Below are positions 48,235-57,655 of a stretch of 64,000 nucleotides of DNA, in pieces (position 1 is the first letter of the stretch; the number at the start of each line of letters is the position of its first letter). The notes under the pieces are model-generated. The model was given only the letters and a program-made list of their open reading frames with translations, did not search any database and was not told the DNA's origin. The translations under genes and the position numbers were made by a program. This DNA comes from Alkalithermobacter paradoxus (GTDB lineage: Bacteria > Bacillota > Clostridia > Peptostreptococcales > Peptostreptococcaceae), in contig MZGW01000006.1 in the NCBI GenBank assembly GCA_002029295.1, forward strand, positions 1 to 64,000. Reading direction: 5' to 3'.

Positions 48235-49199
48235 TATTTAGCATATACAGGTTTTTTGTCTAGCTTATGAATAGCTTCTATAAACCTTATTGTTCCAGTT
48301 TCAGATCTCATAACTAAAGAGTGAGTTGTAGCTACTTTATTAGCTTTGTAAATTACGCCTCTCAAAAAGTCTCCATCAGTTACTCCTGTAGCTGCAAAAT
48401 ATACTTCATTTCCTTTCACTAGGTCATCAAGAGTTAAAAGCTTTTTGTGATCAAGTCCCATAGCTATACATCTTTGTATTTCTTCTTCACTTTGCGGAGC
48501 AAGTCTTCCCTGAAAATCTCCCCCCATACATTTTATAGCAGCTGCAGCTAATACTCCCTCTGGAGCTCCTCCACTTCCTATCATCATGTCAACTCCAGAA
48601 TAATCAAAGCAAGTAGCCATAGCAGCACCTATATCTCCATCTGTAAATAGTTTTATTCTAACTCCTGCTTCTCTACATTCTTTTATTAATTGCGAATGTC
48701 TTTCTCTATCTAGCATAGTGACAGTTAAATCGTCCATACTTTTATCAAGTGCCCTAGATAATATACTTAAATTAGCTTTAAGAGGAAAGTCTAAGCTCAC
48801 ATGTCCCTTAGCTTTTGGTCCTACAGCTATTTTGTCCATATACATATCCGGTGCATTAAGTAAATGTCCTTTTGGCGCTAGAGCAATTACGGCTATAGCA
48901 TTAGGAAGTCCCTTAGCGACACAATTTGTTCCATCAAGAGGATCTACAGCTATATCAACCTCAAGTCCTCCTCTTTTGCTTCCTATTTTCTCTCCTATAT
49001 ACAGCATAGGAGCTTCATCCATTTCTCCTTCTCCTATAACAACTTCTCCATTAATGTCTATAGTGTCAAACATTTTTCTCATTCTATCTACAGCTACTTG
49101 ATCTGCTATGTTTTTATCTCCCCTTCCAAGATACTTACCAGCTCCAAGTGCTGCAGCTTCAGTAACTCTAACAAGATCCATCGCTAAGTTTCTATCCAT
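48234..49199 (-). CDS. glpX: Class II fructose-1,6-bisphosphatase (copy A)
   Basis: 321 residues. GlpX-type gluconeogenic phosphatase. GEGEMDEAPMLYIGE (about 56-70) and the metal motif DPLDGTN (about 86-92) are intact, with GGAPEGVLAAAA near 208. Second of two tandem paralogues, 20 bases after copy B; the two share motif order and most of the length but differ at many positions. ATG after GGGGGG. Confidence 0.92.
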   Translation of the reverse strand: MDRNLAMDLVRVTEAAALGAGKYLGRGDKNIADQVAVDRMRKMFDTIDINGEVVIGEGEMDEAPMLYIGEKIGSKRGGLEVDIAVDPLDGTNCVAKGLPNAIAVIALAPKGHLLNAPDMYMDKIAVGPKAKGHVSLDFPLKANLSILSRALDKSMDDLTVTMLDRERHSQLIKECREAGVRIKLFTDGDIGAAMATCFDYSGVDMMIGSGGAPEGVLAAAAIKCMGGDFQGRLAPQSEEEIQRCIAMGLDHKKLLTLDDLVKGNEVYFAATGVTDGDFLRGVIYKANKVATTHSLVMRSETGTIRFIEAIHKLDKKPVYAK

Positions 49200-49219
49200 T
49201 ACTATCCCCCCAAGTAATA

Positions 49220-50221
49220 TTATTTTCTGCCATACTTTTTCATAAGATTTTTAAGTATCTCACTTTTGTCTAATCTATGAATTGCATCAACAAATCTTAT
49301 AGTTCCTGTTTTGTATCTCATAACCACAGAGTGAGTTTTTGCGATATTTTTATCGTAGTGAACAAGACCCTTTAGCAAGTCTCCATCAGTTATTCCAGTT
49401 GCAGCAAAGAATATATCCTCACCCTTTGCTAAATCATCAATGTATAGTGTTTTATTTATGTCATCATCAGTTAATCCCATTTGATAACACCTTTTTACTT
49501 CTTCTTCACTCATAGGATTTAGTCTGCACTGCATATCTCCACCCATACACTTTATTGCAGCTGCAGTTATAACTCCCTCTGGAGCACCTCCTATACCTAA
49601 TAGAATATCTACTCCTGTATCCTCAAAGCAAGTTGCAATACCTGCTGCTACGTCTCCATCTCCAAACATTTTTATTCTTGCTCCTACTCTTCTTATATCT
49701 GATATTATATCAGCGTGCCTTTCTCTATCTTGTATTATAACTGTTAAATCAGTTATATCTTTATCAAGAGCCTTAGCTACATTTCTTAAATTTTCCTCAA
49801 CAGATGCATCTATATCTATACATCCCTTAGCTTTAGGACCTACTATTATCTTTTTCATATATGTATCAGGAGCATTCAAAAGACATCCTTTTTCAGCCAT
49901 AGCTATAACAGATATAACATTAGGAAGTCCCTTTGCTATAAGAGTTGTACCCTCAAGTGGGTCTACAGCTATATCTACTTCCATATCTTCTTGTGTTCCA
50001 CATCCTACTTTTTCACCTATATAAAGCATAGGAGCTTCATCAAGTTCCCCTTCTCCTATAACAACTTCTCCTCTTATTTTCATACTTCCAAATGCAAGTC
50101 TCATTCCTTCAACGGCTGCTCCATCTGCACCGTTTTTATCTCCTCTACCCATAAATCTTCCAGAGGCTAATGCTGCTGTCTCTGTTACTCTAACAAGCTC
50201 AAGTGCTAAGTTTCTATCCAC
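49220..50221 (-). CDS. glpX: Class II fructose-1,6-bisphosphatase (copy B)
   Basis: 333 residues. Same fold and motifs as copy A (GEGELDEAPMLYIGE), but the metal motif reads DPLEGTT, both forms being known in GlpX proteins. It has a longer C terminus ending EILKNLMKKYGRK. GTG start eight bases after GGAGG. First gene of the pair behind the promoter at 50257-50286. Tandem copies may differ in regulation or accept sedoheptulose bisphosphate as well; this is inference. Confidence 0.92.
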   Translation of the reverse strand: MDRNLALELVRVTETAALASGRFMGRGDKNGADGAAVEGMRLAFGSMKIRGEVVIGEGELDEAPMLYIGEKVGCGTQEDMEVDIAVDPLEGTTLIAKGLPNVISVIAMAEKGCLLNAPDTYMKKIIVGPKAKGCIDIDASVEENLRNVAKALDKDITDLTVIIQDRERHADIISDIRRVGARIKMFGDGDVAAGIATCFEDTGVDILLGIGGAPEGVITAAAIKCMGGDMQCRLNPMSEEEVKRCYQMGLTDDDINKTLYIDDLAKGEDIFFAATGITDGDLLKGLVHYDKNIAKTHSVVMRYKTGTIRFVDAIHRLDKSEILKNLMKKYGRK

Positions 50222-50256
50222 GTCTAGTACCTCCTAATTAATTTATTACACCATTA

Positions 50257-50286
50257 ATTATATGTCATATTTGTACATTCTGTAAA
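50257..50286 (-). promoter_or_regulatory. Sigma-A promoter of the glpX pair
   Basis: Minus strand: TTTACA (50281-50286), 18-base spacer, perfect TATAAT (50257-50262), about 35 bases before the GTG start. Confidence 0.75.
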
Positions 50287-50324
50287 GGTTTGTGTTATAT
50301 TTTTAAAAATGTGATATATTAAAT

Positions 50325-50357
50325 GTCAAAAAAGAAAAGCGTGGATATCCACGCTTT
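50325..50357 (-). terminator. Intrinsic terminator of the transaldolase gene
   Basis: Perfect 22-base palindrome AAAGCGTGGAT / ATCCACGCTTT (50336-50357), then TCTTTTTTGAC on the minus strand. Confidence 0.9.
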
Positions 50358-50358
50358 G

Positions 50359-51003
50359 TTACTTAGGAACACTCTCCCAGTCTTTTAGAAATCTTTCTAT
50401 TCCGCTATCAGTTAATGGATGATTGAGCATTTGCTTAAACACATTATAAGGAATTGTAGCTATATGAGCTCCTGCTATAGCTGACGATATAACATGCTGA
50501 GGATTTCTTATACTAGCAGAAATTATCTGTGTATCTATTCCATGTATATCAAATATTTGAGCTATTTCAGATATAAGATGTGATCCTTCATGTCCTATAT
50601 CATCAAGTCTTCCAACAAATGGACTAACATAAGTAGCTCCTGCTTTAGCTGCCAAAAGTGCTTGATTTGCAGAAAACACTAAAGTCACGTTAGTTTTTAT
50701 TCCTTTTTTAGAAAGCTCTTTTACAGCTTTTAATCCTTCACTAGTCATAGGAATTTTTATAACTATATTAGAATGAATCTTAGAAAGCTCTAATGCTTCT
50801 TTTACCATTTCATCAGAATTTAAAGAAATAACTTCTGCTGATATAGGACCATCTACTATAGATGTAATCTCTTTAACAACCTCAACGAAATCTCTTCCTT
50901 CTTTAGCAATTAAAGAAGGATTTGTAGTAACTCCTTCTATTACTCCCCAAGAATTTATCTCTTTTATTTCTTCCACATTAGCAGTGTCAATAAATAACTT
51001 CAT
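50359..51003 (-). CDS. Transaldolase/fructose-6-phosphate aldolase (TalC type)
   Basis: 214 residues, short TIM-barrel transaldolase family. Asp6 (FIDTANV), the Schiff-base lysine Lys83 (VIKIPMT), and TNPSLI are present. Completes the non-oxidative pentose phosphate set with the split transketolase and rpiB. Transaldolase and F6P aldolase activities are hard to separate by sequence. It lies only 13 bases after the chemoreceptor gene, with no terminator between, so it may be read from that unit. Confidence 0.93.
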   Translation of the reverse strand: MKLFIDTANVEEIKEINSWGVIEGVTTNPSLIAKEGRDFVEVVKEITSIVDGPISAEVISLNSDEMVKEALELSKIHSNIVIKIPMTSEGLKAVKELSKKGIKTNVTLVFSANQALLAAKAGATYVSPFVGRLDDIGHEGSHLISEIAQIFDIHGIDTQIISASIRNPQHVISSAIAGAHIATIPYNVFKQMLNHPLTDSGIERFLKDWESVPK

Positions 51004-51016
51004 AAATACATCTCCT

Positions 51017-52741
51017 TTATATATTGAATTTTCTGACTAATTCGTCAAGCTTGCTTGCCATTTCATTTAGCTCATTAGTAGCACTTGTTATAACATTAAT
51101 ATCACTTTGCGTACTTTGCGCTATAGATGTAGCACTTTCACATGTTGCAGTGGTTTCCTGTGATATACCCGAAACTTCTGATGACTTACCTAGTATAAAT
51201 TCGCTGTTATCAGCCTGCTTTTGTATTACATTTGATATTTTTTCTATTAATACAGTTGTATTATTTATTTTATTTATAATACCACTGAACATATCTTTAG
51301 TAATATTTGATACATCTATACTCTCATTAACTGATTTTCTAACAATATTCAAACTTTCAACTGTTTTATCAGTGCTATCTGTTACATTAGATATCATTTC
51401 ATATATCTCGCTAGAATACTTTTTAGTTTCTTCTGCAAGTTTTCTAACTTCATTTGCAACAACAGCAAATCCTCTTCCAGCTTCACCAGATCTTGCAGCC
51501 TCAATATTAGCATTTAAAGCAAGCAAGTTCGTCTGTTCTGATATACTGTTTATAACTTCTATTATATTGTGTATATCCTTCGTTCTGCTGCTTAAACTAC
51601 TTATTATACTTTCCATGCTTATCATAGATTCATTTATGCCATTTATCTTTGATATTATATTATCCATATACTGCTCACCAAGAGTCGCTTCTCTTTTCAT
51701 ATCGTTTGCCACATTTTCTGTTTCTTTGGCATTTTCTACAGCTTCATGAGAAAAGGCATTGATATCACAAATGCTATTATTAAGCTCTATAGTGCTTTCA
51801 GAAGTACTTGCCGATCCCATGGCAATCTCATTTATATTAAAAATTATATTTTCTACAGCTTCTACACTTTTTGAAGTTATCTCAGTTACATAATTACTAT
51901 TTTGACTTAAAGAATTGGACATATCTTTTATCTCGTGTATAATTCCCTTTAAGTTATCAATCATCATATCGAACCCATTTGCAAGTATTCCTATTTCATC
52001 ATCACTTTTAATATTCAATTTCTCTACATTCAAATCATAATTAGATATTTTGCTTGCATTATGTGCTATATTTTCTAAAGATTTAGTAAATTTTCTAGAT
52101 ATATAGCCTATTATAATCACAGCTATAGCAGTTAATATCAAAGATAAATATATAACTGCATTTCTCAGCTTTTTCATAGCTAGATACTCTTTTTCTACAT
52201 CGTAATCAACACCAACTATACCTATAACATCTCCACTACCATTTTTTATAGGGTAAAATGAGGATACATGAATTCCCCAATCAGTTTTATCTATATGGTT
52301 CCCTATATAACTTTCACCTTCATAAGCTCTAAAAAATCCTTCTTGAGCCTGATCTTCAACATCTCCTATATGAGACATATCTTTGCTACCTATATCATTT
52401 CCATCTACAACGTATACAAATTCTCCACTTTCATTTTTTCTCAGTGTATATACATATTTAGCACCTGATATTTGTCTTATATTATTAAGCTCTCTTTGAA
52501 TTCTCAAATACGCATTACTTCTTTCATCTTCTATACTTCTTAAGGTATCAAAGTCGTATACGCTTATCTTTCCTGCAACAGTTTTAGCAATAGATATTGA
52601 TTTTTCTCCTAAGCTTTCAACCACCATATTATAGGTCCTATTGTATGTAATTGTAGATAATATTGAGACTATTGGCAAAATACAAAATATAAAAAGCATA
52701 GTAAGCTTAGTACTGAATTTTTTTCTAAATGGTACTTTCAT
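51017..52741 (-). CDS. Transmembrane methyl-accepting chemotaxis protein (Cache-type sensor)
   Basis: 574 residues. TM1 (about 13-33), an extracellular ligand domain (about 35-190) with the single-Cache pattern ([19 protein letters not shown], then [10 protein letters not shown]), TM2 (about 195-215), a HAMP linker and the signalling domain with [19 protein letters not shown] tip. Start at the ATG seven bases after GGAGG; a TTG two codons earlier abuts that site. Encoded 22 bases after a single-domain response regulator, with no CheA or CheW nearby. Confidence 0.93.
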   Translation of the reverse strand: MKVPFRKKFSTKLTMLFIFCILPIVSILSTITYNRTYNMVVESLGEKSISIAKTVAGKISVYDFDTLRSIEDERSNAYLRIQRELNNIRQISGAKYVYTLRKNESGEFVYVVDGNDIGSKDMSHIGDVEDQAQEGFFRAYEGESYIGNHIDKTDWGIHVSSFYPIKNGSGDVIGIVGVDYDVEKEYLAMKKLRNAVIYLSLILTAIAVIIIGYISRKFTKSLENIAHNASKISNYDLNVEKLNIKSDDEIGILANGFDMMIDNLKGIIHEIKDMSNSLSQNSNYVTEITSKSVEAVENIIFNINEIAMGSASTSESTIELNNSICDINAFSHEAVENAKETENVANDMKREATLGEQYMDNIISKINGINESMISMESIISSLSSRTKDIHNIIEVINSISEQTNLLALNANIEAARSGEAGRGFAVVANEVRKLAEETKKYSSEIYEMISNVTDSTDKTVESLNIVRKSVNESIDVSNITKDMFSGIINKINNTTVLIEKISNVIQKQADNSEFILGKSSEVSGISQETTATCESATSIAQSTQSDINVITSATNELNEMASKLDELVRKFNI

Positions 52742-52763
52742 GCCCAATCCTCCAAGTCACTTT

Positions 52764-53129
52764 TTAGTTTACAACTTTATCTACTTTTCCTTTAAGCTCG
52801 AATATGTCAAATGGCTTTTGAACTATCTCCTCTATATTAAGCTCATATAACTTATCAATCTTTCTAGGATCAGTAAATGCAGTCAGTATAAGAACTTTTA
52901 TATTTTGATCTATTTTTCTTATATTTTCTAATATTTCAAGCCCGTCCATATTTTTTAGCCTCATATCCAAGATGGCTACATCTATTTTTTCTTTCTCTAT
53001 AGTGCTTATAGCCAAATCTCCATCTTCACATAAATAAACATCATAATCCATTTCAAATATACTTTTTAGAAGAGATCTTAATCCTATCTCATCATCTACA
53101 ATAAGCAACTTTTTTTCACAACTACTCAT
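52764..53129 (-). CDS. Single-domain response regulator (CheY-like)
   Basis: 121 residues, receiver domain only. Acidic pocket Asp12/Asp13, phosphoacceptor Asp55 (ILDMRL), Thr83 and Lys105 (QKPF) are all present. No output domain, so it acts through protein contacts. No histidine kinase is encoded nearby. Co-transcribed with the chemoreceptor downstream. Confidence 0.9.
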   Translation of the reverse strand: MSSCEKKLLIVDDEIGLRSLLKSIFEMDYDVYLCEDGDLAISTIEKEKIDVAILDMRLKNMDGLEILENIRKIDQNIKVLILTAFTDPRKIDKLYELNIEEIVQKPFDIFELKGKVDKVVN

Positions 53130-53170
53130 CTCCTTTCAGCTTCCCCATAATAATTATAATTCTTTTTGAT

Positions 53171-53204
53171 GCAAAATAAAAGGTAGAAATTAGCTTTCTA
53201 CCTT
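53171..53204 (-). terminator. Intrinsic terminator of the RND pump operon
   Basis: AGGTAGAAA / TTTCTACCT stem (53181-53203) overlapping the pump stop codon, then TTTATTTTGC on the minus strand. Confidence 0.85.
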
Positions 53205-56200
53205 ATCATTTCTAAATTTTCTTTTTATTCTGACTACAAAATCATCTAGCATTATATATACAACTGGTATAAATACTAATGTTAAAAGTGTCGAAAGAAT
53301 TAATCCCCCTATAACAACAGTGGCAAGTGGTGCTTGTGTTTCTCCTCCTTCTCCTATTCCAAATGCTAAAGGAATAAGACCAAGAACTGTTGTAAGAGTA
53401 GTCATAAGTATAGGCCTAAATCTTGTAAATCCTGCTTTTATAACTGCATCTTTTCTTTTAACTCCACTTTCTCTTAGCTTATTTATATAATCAACCAAAA
53501 CTATAGCATTATTTACAACTATTCCAGATAGCATTATTATTCCTATAAATGCAGGAACAGACAGTGTTCTTCCTGTCACGAACAATCCTATAAATCCACC
53601 TGATAATGCAAATGGAACAGAAAGCATTACTGTAAATGGGTGAACTAAAGACTCAAATTGAGATGCAAGTATCATATAAACTATGATTATTGAAAGAATT
53701 AAGGCAAGCACTAGCCCCTTAAATGCATCTATCATATCCTGCTGCTGTCCCGTGAATGTATAGCTATATCCAGATGGAAGATTATATTTTTCAAGTTTTT
53801 TATTTATATCATCAGTTACAGACTTTAAATCTCTTCCTTTTAATTTTGAGCTTACAGTTATAACTCTAGATTGATTTATTCTAGTTATTTGAGTTGGTGA
53901 ATTTCCATACTCAATTCTAACAAGCTCTCCTAAAGGAATCATATCTCCTATAGCAGATCTTACAAGTATCTGTTTCATATTTTCTATTGAGTTTCTAACG
54001 TTACTATCTAAAGATAAGTTAACATCTAACTCGTCACCTTCAACCTTAAACTTAGTTGCTCTTACACCTTCTATAGAAGCTTTTATTGTATTTGCAATTT
54101 CAAAAGTACTTATTCCATAAAAAGAAGCATTATCTCTATTTACAAATATCCTAACTTCTGGATCTCCTAATCTAACATTTACATTAACCTCTGAAGTTCC
54201 AGGTACTTCCTTTATTATATCTACAAAATCTTCTCCTATTTCTCTAAGCTTATTTATATCATCACCCTTAATCTCAATAGCTATAGGAGATCCTTCAGGT
54301 CCTCCACCCTGCATTGAAGATGTTTGATTAACTGTTATCTTTGCTCCGGCTATTTTCTTAACTTTTTCTCTAATATCACTTACTATTTCTTCAGTTTTTC
54401 TATTTCTATCCTTTTGATCTACAAGCATTACCGTAACAGTTGATCTATTTTCAGCAGTTCCTGAGAATCCTCCTGTAGATCCAACTTGAGTAAACACTTT
54501 TTCTTTTTCATCAATGCTATCTATTATTTTTTCAACTTCCTTAACTACCTCATCAGAATCCTTAAGACTGCTTCCAAAAGGCATCTCTATATTAACAACA
54601 AATGTACCTTCATCTTGCTGCGGGAAGAATTCTCCTCCTACCATACCAACTAAGAAAATAGAAGATATGAATATAGATAAAGCGATAAATACAGTTGTTT
54701 TTTTCTTATCTAGAGCAAATCTTAGTATTTTTTCGTAATAATTTTGTAGCTTATTTATTATGCTAGAAAATAAACTTAGTACCTTTTCACTAAATCTACT
54801 TTTATTGCTTTCACTATCTAACCTGAGTATTTTAGAAGATAACATAGGAACCACAGTAACTGCTATAACTAGGGATGAAAGTAGTGAAAACACCACACTA
54901 AATGAAAGCTGCTTAAATACTATAGCAGTAAATCCCTTTACAAATACTATAGGCAAAAACACAGCTACAGTAGTCATAGTTGAAGCAAATACAGCCATTA
55001 TAACCTCATTAGTTCCTTTAATCGCCGCTTCATTACTAGAATATCCTTCTTCTTTGAATCTATATATATTTTCAAGAACAACTATAGAGTTATCAACAAG
55101 CATTCCTATTCCTAGTGCAAGACCACCTAAAGATATCAAGTTTATTGTCAATTTTCCAAAATACATAAGAGCAAATGTAGTTATTACAGAAACTGGAATT
55201 GCTATACCAACTATCAAAGTAGATCTTATATTTCTAAGGAATAAATAAAGAACTATTACAGCAAGTATAGCTCCAAATATTGCACTTTGAGCAACATTTT
55301 GTATAGATTTATTTATAAAGTCAGATTGATCCATACCAACTATTATCTCAAGATCTGAATACTCTTTATTAAGATTTGATACTTCATCTATAACTTTTCT
55401 AGCAACCTTTACTGTATTTGCAACTGATTGCTTAGTTATAGATATACCTATACTATTTTTTCCGTTAAGCCTTGATATACTTTTCTCTTCTCCATATAAA
55501 AAATCTATATCAGCTACATCTGAAAGCCTTATTATATCTCCACTTCTCAGTGCAAGAGGAAGATTTCTTATATCATCTATAGTCTTAAACTCTCCCATAG
55601 TTCTAACTAAAAGCTCTGTATTTCCTTTGTTTACCCTACCTCCAGGTAGATTTATATTTTCAGCTCTTAATATATTTTGTATATGAGATAATGTTAATCC
55701 ATATCCACTTAATCTCTCACTATTTACAACAATTTTCACTTCTTGCTTTGTACCACCCGATACTGATACAGATGCTACCCCTTCTATCCTTTCGAATCTA
55801 GAAACAATTTCATCCTCAACAATACCTTGAAGTCTGTGGATTTCCATATCACTTGATATACCCACTTGAACTATAGGCTGTGCATTTGGGTCTATCTTAA
55901 GAACTAGTGGGTTAGACGCTCCATCAGGAAGTGCCCACTTTACCATATCAACTTTTTCTCTCATTTCCAGTGCTGCAAAATCCATATCAGTTCCATACTC
56001 AAATTGAACTACAACTATTGAGTTCCCTTCTCTTGAGTATGAAGTTACATTTTTCAAATTACTCACAGTAGATACTACCTGCTCTATAGGTCTTGTAACT
56101 AATGTCTCTATTTCCTCAGGTGCAACACCACTATAATCAACAGAAACTATAGCAACAGGAACCTCTATCTCAGGATAAAGATCTACTGGAAGCTGAAATA

Positions 56201-56285
56201 TCGAAACAACCCCAATTAGTATCGCTATAAGCATGAACATGAGGGTTGTAACAGGTCTTTTAACACATATTTTAGCTATATTCAT
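53190..56285 (-). CDS. RND-family efflux transporter (AcrB/SwrC-like)
   Basis: 1031 residues with the duplicated 6+6 TM layout and two large extracellular loops. TM4 carries Asp398-Asn399 (LVDNSIVV) where AcrB has Asp407-Asp408, and TM10 has Asn925 (VVNNAIVLVDY) where AcrB has Lys940. The classical proton relay is thus reduced to one aspartate, a pattern I recall from many Gram-positive RND pumps. Encoded 11 bases after its adaptor lipoprotein, with no outer-membrane channel gene, as expected for a monoderm. The substrate is unknown; peptide, lipid or antimicrobial export are all possible. Confidence 0.92.
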   Translation of the reverse strand: MNIAKICVKRPVTTLMFMLIAILIGVVSIFQLPVDLYPEIEVPVAIVSVDYSGVAPEEIETLVTRPIEQVVSTVSNLKNVTSYSREGNSIVVVQFEYGTDMDFAALEMREKVDMVKWALPDGASNPLVLKIDPNAQPIVQVGISSDMEIHRLQGIVEDEIVSRFERIEGVASVSVSGGTKQEVKIVVNSERLSGYGLTLSHIQNILRAENINLPGGRVNKGNTELLVRTMGEFKTIDDIRNLPLALRSGDIIRLSDVADIDFLYGEEKSISRLNGKNSIGISITKQSVANTVKVARKVIDEVSNLNKEYSDLEIIVGMDQSDFINKSIQNVAQSAIFGAILAVIVLYLFLRNIRSTLIVGIAIPVSVITTFALMYFGKLTINLISLGGLALGIGMLVDNSIVVLENIYRFKEEGYSSNEAAIKGTNEVIMAVFASTMTTVAVFLPIVFVKGFTAIVFKQLSFSVVFSLLSSLVIAVTVVPMLSSKILRLDSESNKSRFSEKVLSLFSSIINKLQNYYEKILRFALDKKKTTVFIALSIFISSIFLVGMVGGEFFPQQDEGTFVVNIEMPFGSSLKDSDEVVKEVEKIIDSIDEKEKVFTQVGSTGGFSGTAENRSTVTVMLVDQKDRNRKTEEIVSDIREKVKKIAGAKITVNQTSSMQGGGPEGSPIAIEIKGDDINKLREIGEDFVDIIKEVPGTSEVNVNVRLGDPEVRIFVNRDNASFYGISTFEIANTIKASIEGVRATKFKVEGDELDVNLSLDSNVRNSIENMKQILVRSAIGDMIPLGELVRIEYGNSPTQITRINQSRVITVSSKLKGRDLKSVTDDINKKLEKYNLPSGYSYTFTGQQQDMIDAFKGLVLALILSIIIVYMILASQFESLVHPFTVMLSVPFALSGGFIGLFVTGRTLSVPAFIGIIMLSGIVVNNAIVLVDYINKLRESGVKRKDAVIKAGFTRFRPILMTTLTTVLGLIPLAFGIGEGGETQAPLATVVIGGLILSTLLTLVFIPVVYIMLDDFVVRIKRKFRNDKVES

Positions 56286-56296
56286 TATATCCTCCT

Positions 56297-57412
56297 TTAT
56301 TTGACAATCTTAACCTTACTTCCCTCTTCTAAGTAGTTTTGACCTTTAATAACAACTTCTTCTCCTTCTACTAAACCTTCAACTATTTCAATATATTCTC
56401 CATTATCTATTCCAACTCTAACAACTTTCATAGTAGCCAATCCGCTTTCAATAACGAACACTACATTTTTACCTTCCTTAACCACTATAGCTGAAGCTGG
56501 AACTACAACTACATTTTCCTTTCTTTGGGTAATCAAATCAACCTGTGCAAACATCCCAGGTTTTATTTTATTATCTTTATTTTCAAGCTCTATCTTTGCA
56601 GGATAAGTCATCGAGTTTCCTACTGGAGCAAAAGATAAATTTGTTATTTTTCCACTCAAAACTTCATCTCCTAATGAACTAATAAGAATATCAACACTAT
56701 CTCCTGAGTTTATATTGTTTACAAGATGCTCTGACACATTTACATCAACATAAACCCTATCTATATTAACAACAGTAACACCAGGAACCCCAGCAGATGA
56801 TACTTCTCCAATATTTACATTAACAGAAGTTACAACTCCTGATATAGGCGATTTTATTATAGTGTCATTTATATTAGATTTTGCGTTATCAAGCATTACT
56901 CTAGCCTGCTCAACTTGAAGTTTCAAAACCTCAGTATTTTGCATACTTCCCATGCTCATCTCATACTTTTGAAATTCTTCATTAGATATTATTCCTTTTT
57001 CAAGCATAGTTTTCATTTTCTCGTAATTCTCATTTGAAGCTTTTATCTGAGATTTTACATTTTCATAGTTAGCAACAGCTAAATTGTAAGAAGCTTGTGC
57101 CTGTCTTACAGCATTCATTACATCTTTTTGGTCTAATGTAAATAGTACATCTCCTTTTTTAACAACATCGCCAACCTTTACTTTCACATCGCTAACAACC
57201 CCAGGCATCTTAGGACTTAAATTAGCTCTCTCAAAAGGAACTACCTTTCCAGACAAGCTAGTTTTAATATCTATGTCCATAACCTTAGATTCATAAGTTT
57301 CAACACTAACTATAGTTTCCTCATTTTTTACTTCCTCTTCACTTTTACACCCAGAAAGTATGTACACACTCATCAAAATAACCATAAAAAATAAACTGAA
57401 TCTTTTATTCAC
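56297..57412 (-). CDS. RND efflux adaptor lipoprotein (HlyD/MFP family)
   Basis: 371 residues. Lipobox LSGC (Cys22), then the lipoyl half-motif (KVKVGDVVKKGDVLFTLD), a helical hairpin (about 95-170), the second lipoyl half, a beta-barrel and the membrane-proximal domain ending VIKGQNYLEEGSKVKIV (in part). Length and order are typical. GTG start after GGAGGG. First gene of the pump unit. Confidence 0.93.
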   Translation of the reverse strand: MNKRFSLFFMVILMSVYILSGCKSEEEVKNEETIVSVETYESKVMDIDIKTSLSGKVVPFERANLSPKMPGVVSDVKVKVGDVVKKGDVLFTLDQKDVMNAVRQAQASYNLAVANYENVKSQIKASNENYEKMKTMLEKGIISNEEFQKYEMSMGSMQNTEVLKLQVEQARVMLDNAKSNINDTIIKSPISGVVTSVNVNIGEVSSAGVPGVTVVNIDRVYVDVNVSEHLVNNINSGDSVDILISSLGDEVLSGKITNLSFAPVGNSMTYPAKIELENKDNKIKPGMFAQVDLITQRKENVVVVPASAIVVKEGKNVVFVIESGLATMKVVRVGIDNGEYIEIVEGLVEGEEVVIKGQNYLEEGSKVKIVK

Positions 57413-57430
57413 ACAATTCCCTCCTTTTTT

Positions 57431-57458
57431 ATCATAACCCTATATTATCATAACCCTA
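57431..57458 (-). promoter_or_regulatory. Tandem 12-base direct repeats upstream of the RND pump operon
   Basis: TAGGGTTATGAT (minus-strand reading) occurs twice, at 57431-57442 and 57447-57458, 16 bases apart, immediately upstream of the adaptor ribosome site. Exact repetition in an AT-rich gap suggests a regulator-binding site or a local duplication. The wider gap 57413-57655 also holds TTGACA with TATTTT 18 bases on (minus strand, about 57540-57573), a possible pump promoter. Confidence 0.45.
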
Positions 57459-57575
57459 AACATATTTGCATACACTTATAATACTTCATTTTATTATTAA
57501 CTTAAAATTATAGAATAAATTAACACAATTTTAATAGAAAAAAATAGATTTTTTTAACTATTTTTGTCAAAAGTA

Positions 57576-57604
57576 TTGAGCCTTTAGTACTATTTTAATA
57601 TAAT
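57576..57604 (+). promoter_or_regulatory. Sigma-A promoter of the diguanylate cyclase gene
   Basis: TTGAGC (57576-57581), 17-base spacer, perfect TATAAT (57599-57604), about 50 bases before the coding start. Confidence 0.7.
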
Positions 57605-57655
57605 TTATAGATATAAATTATATTATATCTTATAAATCGTCATGTGTTTTAGGGG

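Noticed and set aside
50320..50335. TTGACA box inside the transaldolase terminator tail
   Set aside because: No -10 box at 16-19 bases on the minus strand; the glpX promoter at 50257-50286 is far better.
51024..51749. 241-codon open frame on the plus strand
   Set aside because: Antisense shadow of the low-complexity chemoreceptor signalling domain; composition is Ser/Leu/Ile-rich and there is no ribosome site.
54760..55248. 162-codon plus-strand frame opposite the RND pump
   Set aside because: Shadow of a TM-rich region of a well-supported gene.
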